A stretch of 64,000 nt of DNA, from assembly GCF_011806405.1 (NCBI RefSeq), contig NZ_JAATOW010000002.1, positions 1 to 64,000 on the forward strand, given 5' to 3'. Positions 8,829 to 17,470 of this stretch are shown here, one piece after another; the stretch's first letter is position 1, and each line of letters starts with the position of its first letter. Below the pieces are notes generated by a model, which worked only from the letters and a program-made list of their open reading frames with translations, had not been told where the DNA came from and did no database searches. The position numbers were made by a program, and so were the translations under genes. Origin of the DNA: Pseudooceanicola sp. HF7 (lineage in GTDB: Bacteria; Pseudomonadota; Alphaproteobacteria; Rhodobacterales; Rhodobacteraceae).

Positions 8829-8839
8829 AGGGGAACGAC

Positions 8840-9445
8840 ATGACCAAAGATGCCTATCACGCGCTCATCCAGCCGCCCGAGGCCGGTGCTCCGCTGGTCT
8901 TTGCCTTTCATGGCACGGGCGGGGATGAACACCAGTTCTTCGAGATCACGCGCCAGATCCTGCCGGGGGCGGGGGTGATCTCGGCCCGGGGGGATGTCTC
9001 TGAACAGGGGGCGCTGCGCTTCTTCCGCCGCACGGGCGAGGGGGTCTACGACATGGAGGACCTGTCCCGGCGGGTGGAGCGGATGGCGGGCTTCGTGGCG
9101 GCGCACAAGGCGGAGTATCCGCAGACGCCCGTCTATGGCTACGGCTATTCCAACGGGGCCAATATCCTGGCAGCCGTGGCGATGAAGCAGCCGGAGCTGT
9201 TCAACCGGATCGGCCTGTTGCATCCGCTGATCCCCTGGTCGCCCGCGCCGGTGGCCGGGCTGGCGGGACGCAGGGTGCTGGTGACCGCGGGGCGCCGTGA
9301 CCCGATCTGCCCTTGGCCGATGACGGAGGCGCTGGTGACCTGGCTGTGCGACCAGGGCGCGGAGGTCACGACGGAGGTGCATGCCGGGGGACATGAGCTG
9401 CAACAGGGCGAGCTGACCGCGCTGCGGGACTTGCTGGCGGCGTGA
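8840..9445 (+). CDS. mhqD: Alpha/beta hydrolase, phospholipase/carboxylesterase family (MhqD-like)
   Basis: 201 residues, no signal peptide. The oxyanion region is FAFHGTGGDEHQ (about residues 20-31), the nucleophile elbow GYSNG carries Ser about 98, an Asp lies in AGRRDPICP, and a His in HAGGHEL completes the triad. The size fits the compact cytosolic carboxylesterase family. Pairing with the ring-cleaving dioxygenase suggests a role in quinone or aromatic detoxification. Confidence 0.85.
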   Translation: MTKDAYHALIQPPEAGAPLVFAFHGTGGDEHQFFEITRQILPGAGVISARGDVSEQGALRFFRRTGEGVYDMEDLSRRVERMAGFVAAHKAEYPQTPVYGYGYSNGANILAAVAMKQPELFNRIGLLHPLIPWSPAPVAGLAGRRVLVTAGRRDPICPWPMTEALVTWLCDQGAEVTTEVHAGGHELQQGELTALRDLLAA

Positions 9446-9547
9446 GGGGAGCCCTTGGGCCGGGGCGTCACGGTCCGGTGCCTGCTGGAACGTGGCCTTC
9501 GGAAGGCGGGCGTTTCGCGACGGTTATTGACAGAGTGAGGCGACGAG

Positions 9548-9579
9548 CAGGGCGTGCATTAAATGCGCGCCCTGTTTTT
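9548..9579 (+). terminator. Strong Rho-independent terminator after the esterase gene
   Basis: A 12-base stem (9548-9559 with 9563-9574, one G-T pair), a three-base TAA loop and five T residues (9575-9579). It lies about 100 bases past the esterase stop and is correctly oriented for the plus strand. Confidence 0.85.
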
Positions 9580-9700
9580 GTGCGCTCGAAAAGCAGAATC
9601 CGCCAGGCCGCGCGATAATTCACGCGGCGTCTCCGAATTAATGCGGAGTCGCAGATTAATGTTATCTTTGGTGTCTGTCCCGTAATTCAAAAGGAACATA

Positions 9701-9718
9701 TTGAATTGATCAATTCAA
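9701..9718. promoter_or_regulatory. Perfect 18-base palindrome in A+T-rich gap
   Basis: TTGAATTGA joined directly to its reverse complement TCAATTCAA. It sits in the 316-base gap between the convergent esterase and cytochrome genes, about 44 bases past the cytochrome stop on the minus strand. The surrounding 150 bases are much more A+T-rich than the genome. It could be a protein-binding site or part of a weak terminator; the location is unusual for an operator. Apart from this and the terminator the gap holds nothing I recognise. Confidence 0.4.
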
Positions 9719-9761
9719 CCAATTGATTGCTCTCGAGAATACTCCAGAACGGGCGGTGGTG

Positions 9762-10949
9762 TCACCGCTGGATGCCAGTCTGGGTCACGTCCCGGCCCAT
9801 GGCGGTCAAGAGATCCTCAATCGAGTCATGGAGCAGCTCCAGCGCGTAGTGGGGGTTGTGCACGAAGATGGCCTTGTCCGAGGTCACGACCTTGTAGTTG
9901 TAGACGGCCTGGACCATGCGCGGCGTCCAGTTGGGATAGACCACGGGGCGTCCCTCCTTCTGATCGGCCAGCCCGTCGCCATTGGCATCGGCAAAGAAAT
10001 AGGGGCGGCTGTGCGCGTCGTAGACGGCGGCAAGCCCGGCCACCTGGGAGGCATAGTCAAGGATTGTGTCCATCAGCAGGCGGCTGTTGGCCTCGATATC
10101 CGCAGAGATGCCCTTGGCCAGGTCGCCGCTGCCATCGTAGCTGACGCGAGAGATACGGATATCAGCGGGCAGGCCGGTCTGGTGGCAGGTCAGGCAGGTG
10201 TCCTGCGCCACCTCAAGGCTGTGCGGGTTGTGGCAGGACAGGCAGCTATCCACAGGTTTTGCATGAAGAAAACGCCCAGAATAGCTCTTGTCCGGGTAGT
10301 GGAAGCCGAGGCCCCCGTAGCTGCCCAGGCTGCTGGCTGCGGCGATGGCGTAATGCGGCGTGATCGCGCCAAGCTCTGCATCCGGGGTGTCCAGGGGCTT
10401 GTCCGCAATCGCATCGGTGATCGTCTGGCCGGCGGCGCGGCCCTGGTGGCAGGTCACGCAGGCGGCCTCTGCGGAGGTGACGGGGTGCTCGACGCCGGAG
10501 GGCAGGGTGATCTGCGTCACGGCCCCCAGGCCGGGGTCATGGCAGGTTGCGCAATCCACCACACCCCCGGCCGGGATGGTCCCGTCGATGCTGCCCGGCG
10601 CGGTGCCATCAAGCCCGTGGAAGTCGCGAAACCCCGCGCCGGCATGGCAGGTCGCGCAGCGGGCGGGGATTTCCCCGTCGTCGTTCCAATGGCTGAAAGC
10701 CTCTGACGAGGCGTCGGAATGGCCTGAGCGGATCCACGCCGAAATGGCGCGCATATTCGGGATCTCGACCCGCTCGGGAGAGAAGGGACCACTGGGCGGC
10801 AGGACGTATGTGGGCAGGGTATCGGCGCTGTCAGCGCCCTCTTGCGCGGTGGCGGGCGCCGGCGTCATCGCGAATGCAAGCAGCGTCAAGGCAAGCCCCG
10901 CGGCTAATGCGGAAAGGGTGCATTTACGGAATCGGTCGCTGTCTTGCAT
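9762..10949 (-). CDS. Secreted pentaheme c-type cytochrome
   Basis: 395 residues from the ATG at 10949. The frame stays open upstream, but the signal peptide starts here: a basic RFRK then a hydrophobic stretch to about residue 32, with cleavage near ATAQ. Five CXXCH heme-attachment motifs are at residues 98-102, 133-137, 164-168, 236-240 and 252-256. The first 90 residues and the last 130 have no heme motif. It should act in the periplasm as an electron-transfer protein or multiheme reductase subunit. I cannot assign a substrate: neither the octaheme/NrfA signature nor a CXXCK site is present. It is divergent from the nqr operon across a short region with a long inverted repeat, which hints at shared control. 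Confidence 0.85.
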   Translation of the reverse strand: MQDSDRFRKCTLSALAAGLALTLLAFAMTPAPATAQEGADSADTLPTYVLPPSGPFSPERVEIPNMRAISAWIRSGHSDASSEAFSHWNDDGEIPARCATCHAGAGFRDFHGLDGTAPGSIDGTIPAGGVVDCATCHDPGLGAVTQITLPSGVEHPVTSAEAACVTCHQGRAAGQTITDAIADKPLDTPDAELGAITPHYAIAAASSLGSYGGLGFHYPDKSYSGRFLHAKPVDSCLSCHNPHSLEVAQDTCLTCHQTGLPADIRISRVSYDGSGDLAKGISADIEANSRLLMDTILDYASQVAGLAAVYDAHSRPYFFADANGDGLADQKEGRPVVYPNWTPRMVQAVYNYKVVTSDKAIFVHNPHYALELLHDSIEDLLTAMGRDVTQTGIQR

Positions 10950-10969
10950 CGGAATACCGCTTGATGAAT

Positions 10970-10998
10970 TGCAATGAGGAAGTAAGCTTATCATTGCA
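10970..10998. promoter_or_regulatory. Inverted repeat between the cytochrome and nqr genes
   Basis: Perfect 8-base arms TGCAATGA (10970-10977) and TCATTGCA (10991-10998) flank a 13-base spacer. It lies 21 bases upstream of the cytochrome ATG and about 100 bases upstream of nqrA. The spacing of the arm centres (21 bases) suits a dimeric regulator binding one DNA face. It does not match the FNR consensus well (only a TTGAT half at 10961-10965). Confidence 0.5.
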
Positions 10999-11094
10999 GT
11001 TGGTGGAATGGCTGACAATGTTATTCTGATTGTTATTGCCGGTGGCGAAACAGGCCGATGAAAATGGCGGCCCAAATTGGGGCGCCGCTGGCGG

Positions 11095-12408
11095 ATGGGG
11101 ATGCAGGTGCCGGGAGTGTGGACACAAGCTTGGGCAAGGGGCCTGTCGCGGGGGCTGGATGTGCCCGTGGCCAATGCGCCGGCCCCGGTGGAGCCCGCAG
11201 AGATCGAGACGCGGATCTCTGAAGAGGCCGCGCTGCTGGCCAGCGCAGAGGACGACCTGCGCATAGAGCCGCTGGTGGCGCGGGGCGACAGCGTGGCCCA
11301 GGGCGCGCCGCTGTTCCGGTTCCGCCGTCATCCCGAGGTCGCCATCACCGCCCCGATGGCAGGCATGGTGGCGCATCTGGACCTGGACCTGGGCCATCGG
11401 CTGCGCCGGATCGCGCTGTTTCACGACGACGGGGCAGGGCGCTATCGCCATGACCCGGGTGCCGCGGCGCAGGAGCCTGCGGCGCTGCGGCGCCTGTTGC
11501 AGGACAGCGGGCTCTGGCAGGCCTTCCGCTCGCGGCCTTTCGGGCGGTTTCCACTTCCCGCGGAAGTGCCCGCAGCGCTTTGCGTCATGGTGCTCGATAC
11601 CCGGCCCGGGGCGGCCGATCCGCGGCTTGCCATCGCGGGTGGCGAACGGGCCTTCGAGATCGGCGTGAGGGCGATTTCCCAACTGACAGAGGGGCCGGTC
11701 CTTATCTGCCAGGAGGCCGGGGCGGAGGTCATTGCCCGCAACATCCTGCCCCGCCGCGTGAAGATCCTGACCGTGCCCCGGATCCATCCGCAGGGGCTGG
11801 CCGGCGTCCAGGTGCATCGCCATTTCCCGGCACGCCCGGGCGCGCCGGTCTGGGATATCGGGGCAGAGGACGTGCTGGCCATCGGCGAACTGCTTGAGAC
11901 CGGCTACCTGCGACAGACGCGGCTGGTCTCTGTCAGCGGCGATGCCCTGCGGGAGGGGCGGTTGATCCGCACCCAGCCCTGGGCCGATCTGCGCGGGCTT
12001 TGCCGGGGCCTGCTGCGGCCCGGTCCGTCGGCGATCCTGTCGGGCTCTCTTCTGGAGGGGCAAGAGGCGCGCTGGCTGCGCCCGGGGGACCGGCAGGTCA
12101 CGGCCCGTGTGCGCAGGGAGCGCAAGGAGGGCGCGCATTGGTTCCGCTCCGCGCTCAGCCGTGCCTCGCGTCCGCTGCCGCTGATCCCGACCGCCGCGGC
12201 GGACCAAGCGCTTGGCGGGGGCGTTGCGGCCATGCCTTTGTTACGCGCGCTGTCTTCGGGGGATGCGGAGACGGCGATCCGGCTTGGGGTGCTTTCCCTG
12301 CTGCCCGAGGACCTGGCGCTGGCGGATTACGTGACCTGCGCGCAGCCCGCGCTATCGGCCCTGCTGGCCGGGCTGCTGGAGCGGATCGAGCAGGAGGAGG
12401 TCGCATGA
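11095..12408 (+). CDS. nqrA: Na+-translocating NADH:quinone reductase subunit A
   Basis: 437 residues from the ATG at 11095. A second ATG at 11101 and a TTG at 11077 are alternatives; family homology begins at the LSRGLDVPVANAP segment about 20 residues in. It aligns with the NqrA barrel-sandwich start (the usual KGLDLPIAGTP-like opening) and has near-normal family length. NqrA is the peripheral cytoplasmic subunit tied to the quinone site. First gene of an operon with nqrB overlapping by four bases (ATGA). Confidence 0.85.
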   Translation: MGMQVPGVWTQAWARGLSRGLDVPVANAPAPVEPAEIETRISEEAALLASAEDDLRIEPLVARGDSVAQGAPLFRFRRHPEVAITAPMAGMVAHLDLDLGHRLRRIALFHDDGAGRYRHDPGAAAQEPAALRRLLQDSGLWQAFRSRPFGRFPLPAEVPAALCVMVLDTRPGAADPRLAIAGGERAFEIGVRAISQLTEGPVLICQEAGAEVIARNILPRRVKILTVPRIHPQGLAGVQVHRHFPARPGAPVWDIGAEDVLAIGELLETGYLRQTRLVSVSGDALREGRLIRTQPWADLRGLCRGLLRPGPSAILSGSLLEGQEARWLRPGDRQVTARVRRERKEGAHWFRSALSRASRPLPLIPTAAADQALGGGVAAMPLLRALSSGDAETAIRLGVLSLLPEDLALADYVTCAQPALSALLAGLLERIEQEEVA

Positions 12409-13181
12409 GCCGCGGGATCTGGGACCGGGAGACCGTGGCCCTGGTGCTGCTGGGGGCGATCTTTCCCATCGCGGTGACCTGGCTTTCGGTGGCGGGCGCA
12501 GAGGGGCTTTGGCGGCTGGTCTTCTTCCTGGTCGTGGCCGGGATCTGGCACCTGGTCTGGATGCTGGCGCGCGCCCAGCCGCCCAGTTTCGCGGGCGTAC
12601 TGACGGCCCTGGCGCTGGCCCTGCTGGCCCCGCAGGAGCTGGGCCTGCCGGCGCTGGTGCTTTCCACCAGTTTCGGGGTCGTCATGGCAGAACTGGCCTT
12701 TGGCGGCTGGGGGCGCAACGTGCTGAACCCGGCGGTGGTGACGCTGGCTTTCATGGGCTTTGGCTATCCTGCCGCGCCCTGGCCGGAGCTGGCGGTGCAG
12801 ATCGGCTGGGCGGCGCTGCCCGCGGCGCTGATCGGCATGGTCTTCGGCGTGATGGCACCGGGCATCCTGCTGGGGGCCGCCCTGGCCTTCGGCGTGGCCT
12901 GGCTGGCTGGCGTGGATTTCACCGCCAGCTACGCCGCCATTGCCGTGGTGCTCGTGGTGCTGGTGGCCGAACCCGTGGCCAGTGCGGCGACCGCACCGGG
13001 GCGCTGGCTGAACGGGCTGCTTTACGGCGGTCTCGTGACGCTTTTCGTGGTGGCATGGGAGGGGGCCGCGCCGGTGCAACTGGCGGTCTCTGCCGCGCTT
13101 TTCACATCGCTTGCCGCGCCGCTCTTCGATGAGATCGCCATCGGCCTCTGGGTCCTGAAACGGAAGAAACGACATGGCTGA
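12405..13181 (+). CDS. nqrB: NqrB-like membrane subunit, short form without the FMN-threonine motif
   Basis: 258 residues, about 150 shorter than typical NqrB (about 410). Conserved parts are present: FGGWGRNVLNPA (99-110), corresponding to the GGTGRNFLNPA region, and EPVASAATAPGRWLNGLLYG (189-208), corresponding to the DPVSASFT-GKWAYG region. Two things are missing. One is the N-terminal cytoplasmic extension. The other is the segment that in other NqrB proteins carries the covalent FMN threonine (SGAT) and the GSIGE loop; it is replaced by about 20 hydrophobic residues after YPAAPWPEL. At least six hydrophobic segments remain. The frame is intact and overlaps both neighbours, so this looks like a genuine short variant rather than a pseudogene. 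Confidence 0.82.
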   Translation: MSRGIWDRETVALVLLGAIFPIAVTWLSVAGAEGLWRLVFFLVVAGIWHLVWMLARAQPPSFAGVLTALALALLAPQELGLPALVLSTSFGVVMAELAFGGWGRNVLNPAVVTLAFMGFGYPAAPWPELAVQIGWAALPAALIGMVFGVMAPGILLGAALAFGVAWLAGVDFTASYAAIAVVLVVLVAEPVASAATAPGRWLNGLLYGGLVTLFVVAWEGAAPVQLAVSAALFTSLAAPLFDEIAIGLWVLKRKKRHG

Positions 13182-13974
13182 CCTGAACCCGATCCATGCC
13201 TGGAAACGCCTGTTGGCGCTGCCCAACGACAGCCGCGCAAAGACGGTGGCCGTGGCCTTCCTGACGGCGGCGGTCTGCGCGGTCTTCGTCAGCGGGGCCA
13301 CGGTGATCCTGCGCCCGATCCAGGCCGCCAACCGCGCCGCCGAGGTGCAGCTGCGGCTGGAGTCCCTGCTTTCGGCCATCCCCGGCATGGCCGATCTTCT
13401 GGCGGCCAGTGACGCGGCAAGCCTGAGCACGTTGGTCATCGATCTGGACCGCGGACAGGCGGCGGAGGCGGTCACGCCCGAGAGCCTTGAGACCACCTTG
13501 CTTGATACCTCCAGCTGGACGCCGCTGAGCCCGGAACAGGACCTGGCCGGGATCGGCAGCCGCCCGGATTTCGCCCAGGTCTACATCCTGCGGGAAGAGG
13601 ACCGGGTGGCGCTGATGGTCCTGCCCATTGCCGGGGCGGGCTACAACGGCCCGATCGAGGCGATGATCGCGCTTGAAGGCGACATGGAAACCATCGCGGG
13701 CATCACGATCACCGACCAATCTGAGACACCGGGCCTGGGTGCGCGCATCACCGAGCCCGCCTGGCAGGCCGATTTCGCCGGTACCCGCTACCAGGATCCC
13801 AGCGGAGAGATGCGTTTTGCCGTGGCGCGGGGACCTGCGGGCGGTCCTTATGAGGTGGACGGGATCACCGGTGCCACCCGGACCGGCAATGCCATGACGC
13901 GCATGATCCGCTTCTGGCTGGGGCCCATGGGGTACGGTCCGCTGATCGACGCGGTCCAGCGGGGGGAGTTCTGA
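13174..13974 (+). CDS. nqrC: Na+-translocating NADH:quinone reductase subunit C
   Basis: 266 residues, overlapping nqrB by 8 bases. One N-terminal membrane anchor lies at about 24-45, followed by a periplasmic FMN-binding domain. The flavinylation motif DGITGATRTG is intact, placing the FMN-carrying threonine at about residue 235 (the ApbE target pattern D-x-x-S/T-G-A-T). Length is close to the usual 257. The flavin transferase ApbE is encoded downstream. Confidence 0.9.
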   Translation: MADLNPIHAWKRLLALPNDSRAKTVAVAFLTAAVCAVFVSGATVILRPIQAANRAAEVQLRLESLLSAIPGMADLLAASDAASLSTLVIDLDRGQAAEAVTPESLETTLLDTSSWTPLSPEQDLAGIGSRPDFAQVYILREEDRVALMVLPIAGAGYNGPIEAMIALEGDMETIAGITITDQSETPGLGARITEPAWQADFAGTRYQDPSGEMRFAVARGPAGGPYEVDGITGATRTGNAMTRMIRFWLGPMGYGPLIDAVQRGEF

Positions 13975-13977
13975 GCC

Positions 13978-14640
13978 ATGCTGGCCAGGGAAGGACTTCT
14001 TGCCACGCTGACCGGCCCGCTGCTGGAGCGCAACCCGGTGACGCTGCAGATCCTGGGCATCTGCTCGGCGCTGGCGGTGACCACCTCGCTCGACACGGCG
14101 CTGACGATGTCGGTGTCGCTGACCATCGTGCTGGTCCTGTCGGCGGCCATCGTCAGCCTGATCCGCCGCCATATCCCCGGCACGATCCGGCTGATCGTGC
14201 AGATCGTCATCGTGGCCTCCCTGGTCATCGTGATCGACCAGGTGCTGCAGGCCTATTTTTTCGACATCAGCCAGCGGCTTTCGGTTTTCGTGGGGCTGAT
14301 CACGACCAACTGCCTGGTGCTGGGCCGCACGGAAAGCTTCGCGCGGTCGAACCCGGTGTTGCCTTCCGTCGTCGATGCGCTTGGCAACGGGTTGGGCTAT
14401 TCGCTGGTGCTGATCGTGATCGCCGCCCTGCGGGAGCTGTTCGGGGCGGGCAAGCTGCTGGGCCACGTGGTGCTGCCGCTTGCGGAAGAGGGGGGCTGGT
14501 TCACGCCGCTGTCGCTTATGTTGCTGGCGCCTTCGGCCTTCTTCCTGCTGGGTGGGCTGGTCTGGGCCCTGCGCTCTGTCCTGCCCGAGCAGGCCGAGGC
14601 GCCCGAGGTCACGCCCCCCGAGCCGCAGGAGCCGCGCTGA
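13978..14640 (+). CDS. nqrD: Na+-translocating NADH:quinone reductase subunit D
   Basis: 220 residues, six hydrophobic segments. The two Cys residues of the intramembrane iron centre are in place: C29 in the LGICSALAVT segment and C112 in ITTNCLVLG. The C-terminal 15 residues are a Glu/Pro-rich tail not typical of the family. Its stop overlaps the nqrE start by one base. Confidence 0.92.
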   Translation: MLAREGLLATLTGPLLERNPVTLQILGICSALAVTTSLDTALTMSVSLTIVLVLSAAIVSLIRRHIPGTIRLIVQIVIVASLVIVIDQVLQAYFFDISQRLSVFVGLITTNCLVLGRTESFARSNPVLPSVVDALGNGLGYSLVLIVIAALRELFGAGKLLGHVVLPLAEEGGWFTPLSLMLLAPSAFFLLGGLVWALRSVLPEQAEAPEVTPPEPQEPR

Positions 14641-15251
14641 TGGGGGACCTGGGCCGCCTGTTCCTGAATGCCATGTTCGTGGAGAACATGCCGCTGAGCT
14701 TCTTCCTGGGGCTCTGCACCTTCCTGGCCCTGTCGCGGCGCCCGGCGACGGCCCTGGGCCTGGGGATCGCCATGATCGGGGTGATGGGGCTGACCGTGCC
14801 GCTCAACCAGCTGATCTACAGCCACGTTCTGGCCCCCGGGGCCTGGGGCTGGGCCGGGCGCCCGGACATCGACCTGTCCTACCTCAACCTGCTGGCCTTC
14901 ATCGGGCTGATCGCCGCCACCGTGCAGTTGCTGGAGATGGTGATCGAACGCTTCTTCCCCGCGATCCACGCGGCCTTCGGGGTTTTCCTGCCGCTGCTGA
15001 CCGTGCAATGCGCGATCCTTGGCGGCAGCCTGTTCATGGTTGAGCGCCGCTACGACCTGTCCGAAAGCCTGGTCTTCGGGCTGGGCAGCGGGGCCGGCTT
15101 CGCGCTTGCGGTCGTGATGCTGTCGGCCATCCGGTCGCGGCTGAGCTATGCGGATCTGCCGGACGGGCTGCGGGGGCTGGGCATCACCTTCATCCTCGCG
15201 GGCATGATGTCGCTGGGCTTTTCCTCTTTCGCGCAGATGGTGGCCCAATGA
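14640..15251 (+). CDS. nqrE: Na+-translocating NADH:quinone reductase subunit E
   Basis: 203 residues with six hydrophobic segments in the inverted topology relative to NqrD. Intramembrane Cys ligands are at C26 (FFLGLCTFLA) and C124 (LTVQCAILGG). The last four bases overlap nqrF (ATGA). Confidence 0.92.
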   Translation: MGDLGRLFLNAMFVENMPLSFFLGLCTFLALSRRPATALGLGIAMIGVMGLTVPLNQLIYSHVLAPGAWGWAGRPDIDLSYLNLLAFIGLIAATVQLLEMVIERFFPAIHAAFGVFLPLLTVQCAILGGSLFMVERRYDLSESLVFGLGSGAGFALAVVMLSAIRSRLSYADLPDGLRGLGITFILAGMMSLGFSSFAQMVAQ

Positions 15252-16474
15252 TCGAGATCCTCATCGGCTCTGTCGTGATCATCCTTCTGATCCTGCTTCT
15301 CACGGCGGCCCTGCTGGCGGCGCGCGCGCGCCTGGTGCCGAAGGGGGCGGCGCTGGTGCGCGTGAACGGCGGGCTTGAGATCGCCGCGCAGCGCGGAGAG
15401 ACCCTGCTGTCCGTCCTGCATGGCGCGGGCCTGGGCATTCCGGCGGGCTGCGGAGGCAATGGCACCTGTGGTCTGTGCCGGGTCCATGCCACGGGGGCAG
15501 GCGCCGGAGAGGCGCAGGCAACCGAAAAGGGCGTGCTGCTGGCCCGCGAACGCCGCGATCACCTGCGGCTGGCCTGCCAGGTGACGGTGCGCGGGCCGGT
15601 GGATGTGACCGTGCCAGAGGACCTGCTTTCGGTCGAGACGCTGTCCTGCCAGGTGATCTCCAACCGCATGCTCGCCCCGCTGATCCGGGAACTGGTGCTG
15701 CAACTGCCGGAGGGCCATGACTTCAGCTACCACGCGGGCAATTTCATGCAGATCACCGCGCCGGGCTACGCGCTGGATTTCGCGGATATTGAAGTGCCAA
15801 AGGCCTTTTCCCCGGTCTGGACCGACTCCGGCTGGCGCACGCTGACGGGCCATTCGCCCCGGCCCGTGACCCGCGCCTATTCCATTGCCAACCGTCCCGA
15901 GGATACGGAGGCGGGGCGCGTGGTCTTTAACATTCGCCTGGCCGTGCCGCCGCCGGGCCAGGAGGGCCGGATACCGCCCGGGGTGGTGTCGTCCCACATC
16001 TTTTCGCTGGGGGCTGGCGACAGGCTGGATATCTCCGGCCCGTACGGCGAGTTCCGCGCCCAGCCGACAGAGCGCGAGATGGTCTTCATCGGAGGCGGCG
16101 TCGGCATGGCCCCCCTGCGCGCCCTCATCCACGAGCAGGTGGCGGCAGGGGCCCCACGCCGGATGCGCTATTTCTACGGCGCGCGGTCGGCCATAGACCT
16201 GTTCTACGTGGACGAGTTCGATGCCATCGCCGCGGCCCACCCCGGCTTCACCTGGGAACCCGCGCTGTCCGATCCCGCGCCTGGAGATCGCTGGACCGGG
16301 GCCACCGGCTTTGTTCATGAGCGCGTTAGGGCCGTGATGAGCAAGCATCCCGTGCCGGAGGACTGCGAATACTACCTTTGCGGCCCGCCGATGATGATTT
16401 CCGCCGTGATCTCTACCCTGCTGTCCCTCGGGGTGGAGCGTCATTCCATCTTCAACGACGATTTCGGAGCCTGA
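15248..16474 (+). CDS. nqrF: Na+-translocating NADH:quinone reductase subunit F
   Basis: 408 residues, the NADH entry subunit. A membrane helix (5-25) is followed by a plant-type [2Fe-2S] domain with C68, C74, C77 and C110, then a ferredoxin-reductase module. FAD is bound near RAYSIAN, NADH near IGGGVGMAPLRA, and the domain ends in YYLCGPPMM. All expected redox residues are present, so electron input to the complex looks intact despite the short NqrB. Confidence 0.93.
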   Translation: MIEILIGSVVIILLILLLTAALLAARARLVPKGAALVRVNGGLEIAAQRGETLLSVLHGAGLGIPAGCGGNGTCGLCRVHATGAGAGEAQATEKGVLLARERRDHLRLACQVTVRGPVDVTVPEDLLSVETLSCQVISNRMLAPLIRELVLQLPEGHDFSYHAGNFMQITAPGYALDFADIEVPKAFSPVWTDSGWRTLTGHSPRPVTRAYSIANRPEDTEAGRVVFNIRLAVPPPGQEGRIPPGVVSSHIFSLGAGDRLDISGPYGEFRAQPTEREMVFIGGGVGMAPLRALIHEQVAAGAPRRMRYFYGARSAIDLFYVDEFDAIAAAHPGFTWEPALSDPAPGDRWTGATGFVHERVRAVMSKHPVPEDCEYYLCGPPMMISAVISTLLSLGVERHSIFNDDFGA

Positions 16475-16476
16475 CC

Positions 16477-17463
16477 ATGGATCACCCCGTTTCCCCCGAC
16501 AGGCGCCTGTTCCTTGCCCGCGCAAGTGCCGCGATGGGGCTGGCTCTGGCCGCGCCCGCAGTGCGGGCCGAGCCTTCGCCAGTTGTGACCCTGAGCGATC
16601 GGGCCTTTGCCACCGGATGGCGGATCGTGCTGCCCTCTGGCGTCGCGGTTGCGCCCTTGCGCGCACCGGTCCAGGCGCTTCTGGCAGAGGTTGACCGGCA
16701 GATGTCCCCCTGGCGGGCGGACAGCGAGGTTTGCGCGGTCAACAGGGCCCCTGCCGGCGCCATGGGCGTGGGGCCGGAGCTGGCGCGTGTGACGCAGGCT
16801 GCCCTGTCGATTTCGGCCGCAAGCGGTGGCGCCTTCGACCCCACGGTGGGGCCGGAGGTTGCCCGCTGGGGATTTGGCCCGATCGCGCAGGGAGCGGCCC
16901 CCGATTGGCAGGGGGTTTCCTGCGACGGCGCGCGCCTGGACAAGGCCCGCGACGGTCTGACCCTGGATCTGTGCGGCATCGCCAAGGGCCGGGCGCTGGA
17001 CCGTATATCGGACCTTCTGCTGGCACGGGGGCTTGGCGATCACCTGGTGGAAATCGGAGGGGAGCTGCGGGCCAGCGGCCTGCATCCGGCGGGGCGCCCC
17101 TGGCAGGTCGGGGTGGAAGATCCCCGGCCCGGGCGGGCGTCGCTGGTGGGTCAGGTGGCCCTGCGCGGGGCGATCGCCACATCGGGTATCAAGGACAACA
17201 GCTACCAGCTGGCCGGCAAGCGCTACAGCCATATCATCGACCCGGCCACGGGCCGGCCGGTGGGGGCGGGCACGCTCGCCTCCGTCTCTGTTCGGGCGGG
17301 CACGGGGATGGAGGCGGATGGCTGGGCCACGGCGCTGATGGCAGCGGGGGGCGTGGCGGGGCCGCAGCTGGCCCGTGCACACGGCCTCGACAGCCTGTTC
17401 CTGCGGGTTCAGGATGGTGTGGTCCGGGCCGAAACCACGGGCGCCTTCGCCCTGAGCCTGTGA
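16477..17463 (+). CDS. apbE: FAD:protein FMN transferase (ApbE family)
   Basis: 328 residues. The N-terminus has a twin-arginine-like signal (DRRLFLARAS at 8-17, hydrophobic to residue 29, AVRA cleavage), consistent with export to the periplasm. ApbE motifs include GIAKGRALD, an EIGGELRASG strand, TSGIKDN and the YSHIIDPATGRPV hexad. The enzyme attaches FMN to Thr in Dxx(S/T)GAT sites. In this operon only NqrC has such a site; NqrB lacks it. The start is 3 bases past the nqrF stop. Confidence 0.9.
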   Translation: MDHPVSPDRRLFLARASAAMGLALAAPAVRAEPSPVVTLSDRAFATGWRIVLPSGVAVAPLRAPVQALLAEVDRQMSPWRADSEVCAVNRAPAGAMGVGPELARVTQAALSISAASGGAFDPTVGPEVARWGFGPIAQGAAPDWQGVSCDGARLDKARDGLTLDLCGIAKGRALDRISDLLLARGLGDHLVEIGGELRASGLHPAGRPWQVGVEDPRPGRASLVGQVALRGAIATSGIKDNSYQLAGKRYSHIIDPATGRPVGAGTLASVSVRAGTGMEADGWATALMAAGGVAGPQLARAHGLDSLFLRVQDGVVRAETTGAFALSL

Positions 17464-17470
17464 GGATGCC

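Noticed and set aside
9527-9532. TTGACA hexamer as a promoter for a small RNA ending at the 9548-9579 terminator
   Set aside because: No -10 box at 16-18 bases, and the distance to the stem would leave almost no transcript.
12405-13181. nqrB pseudogene by deletion
   Set aside because: The frame is intact, starts and ends overlap the neighbours cleanly, and the conserved C-terminal motifs are kept; a stable short form fits better.
12327-14466. Long minus-strand frames across nqrB-nqrD
   Set aside because: His/Arg/Gln-rich translations with no motifs, antisense to conserved genes.
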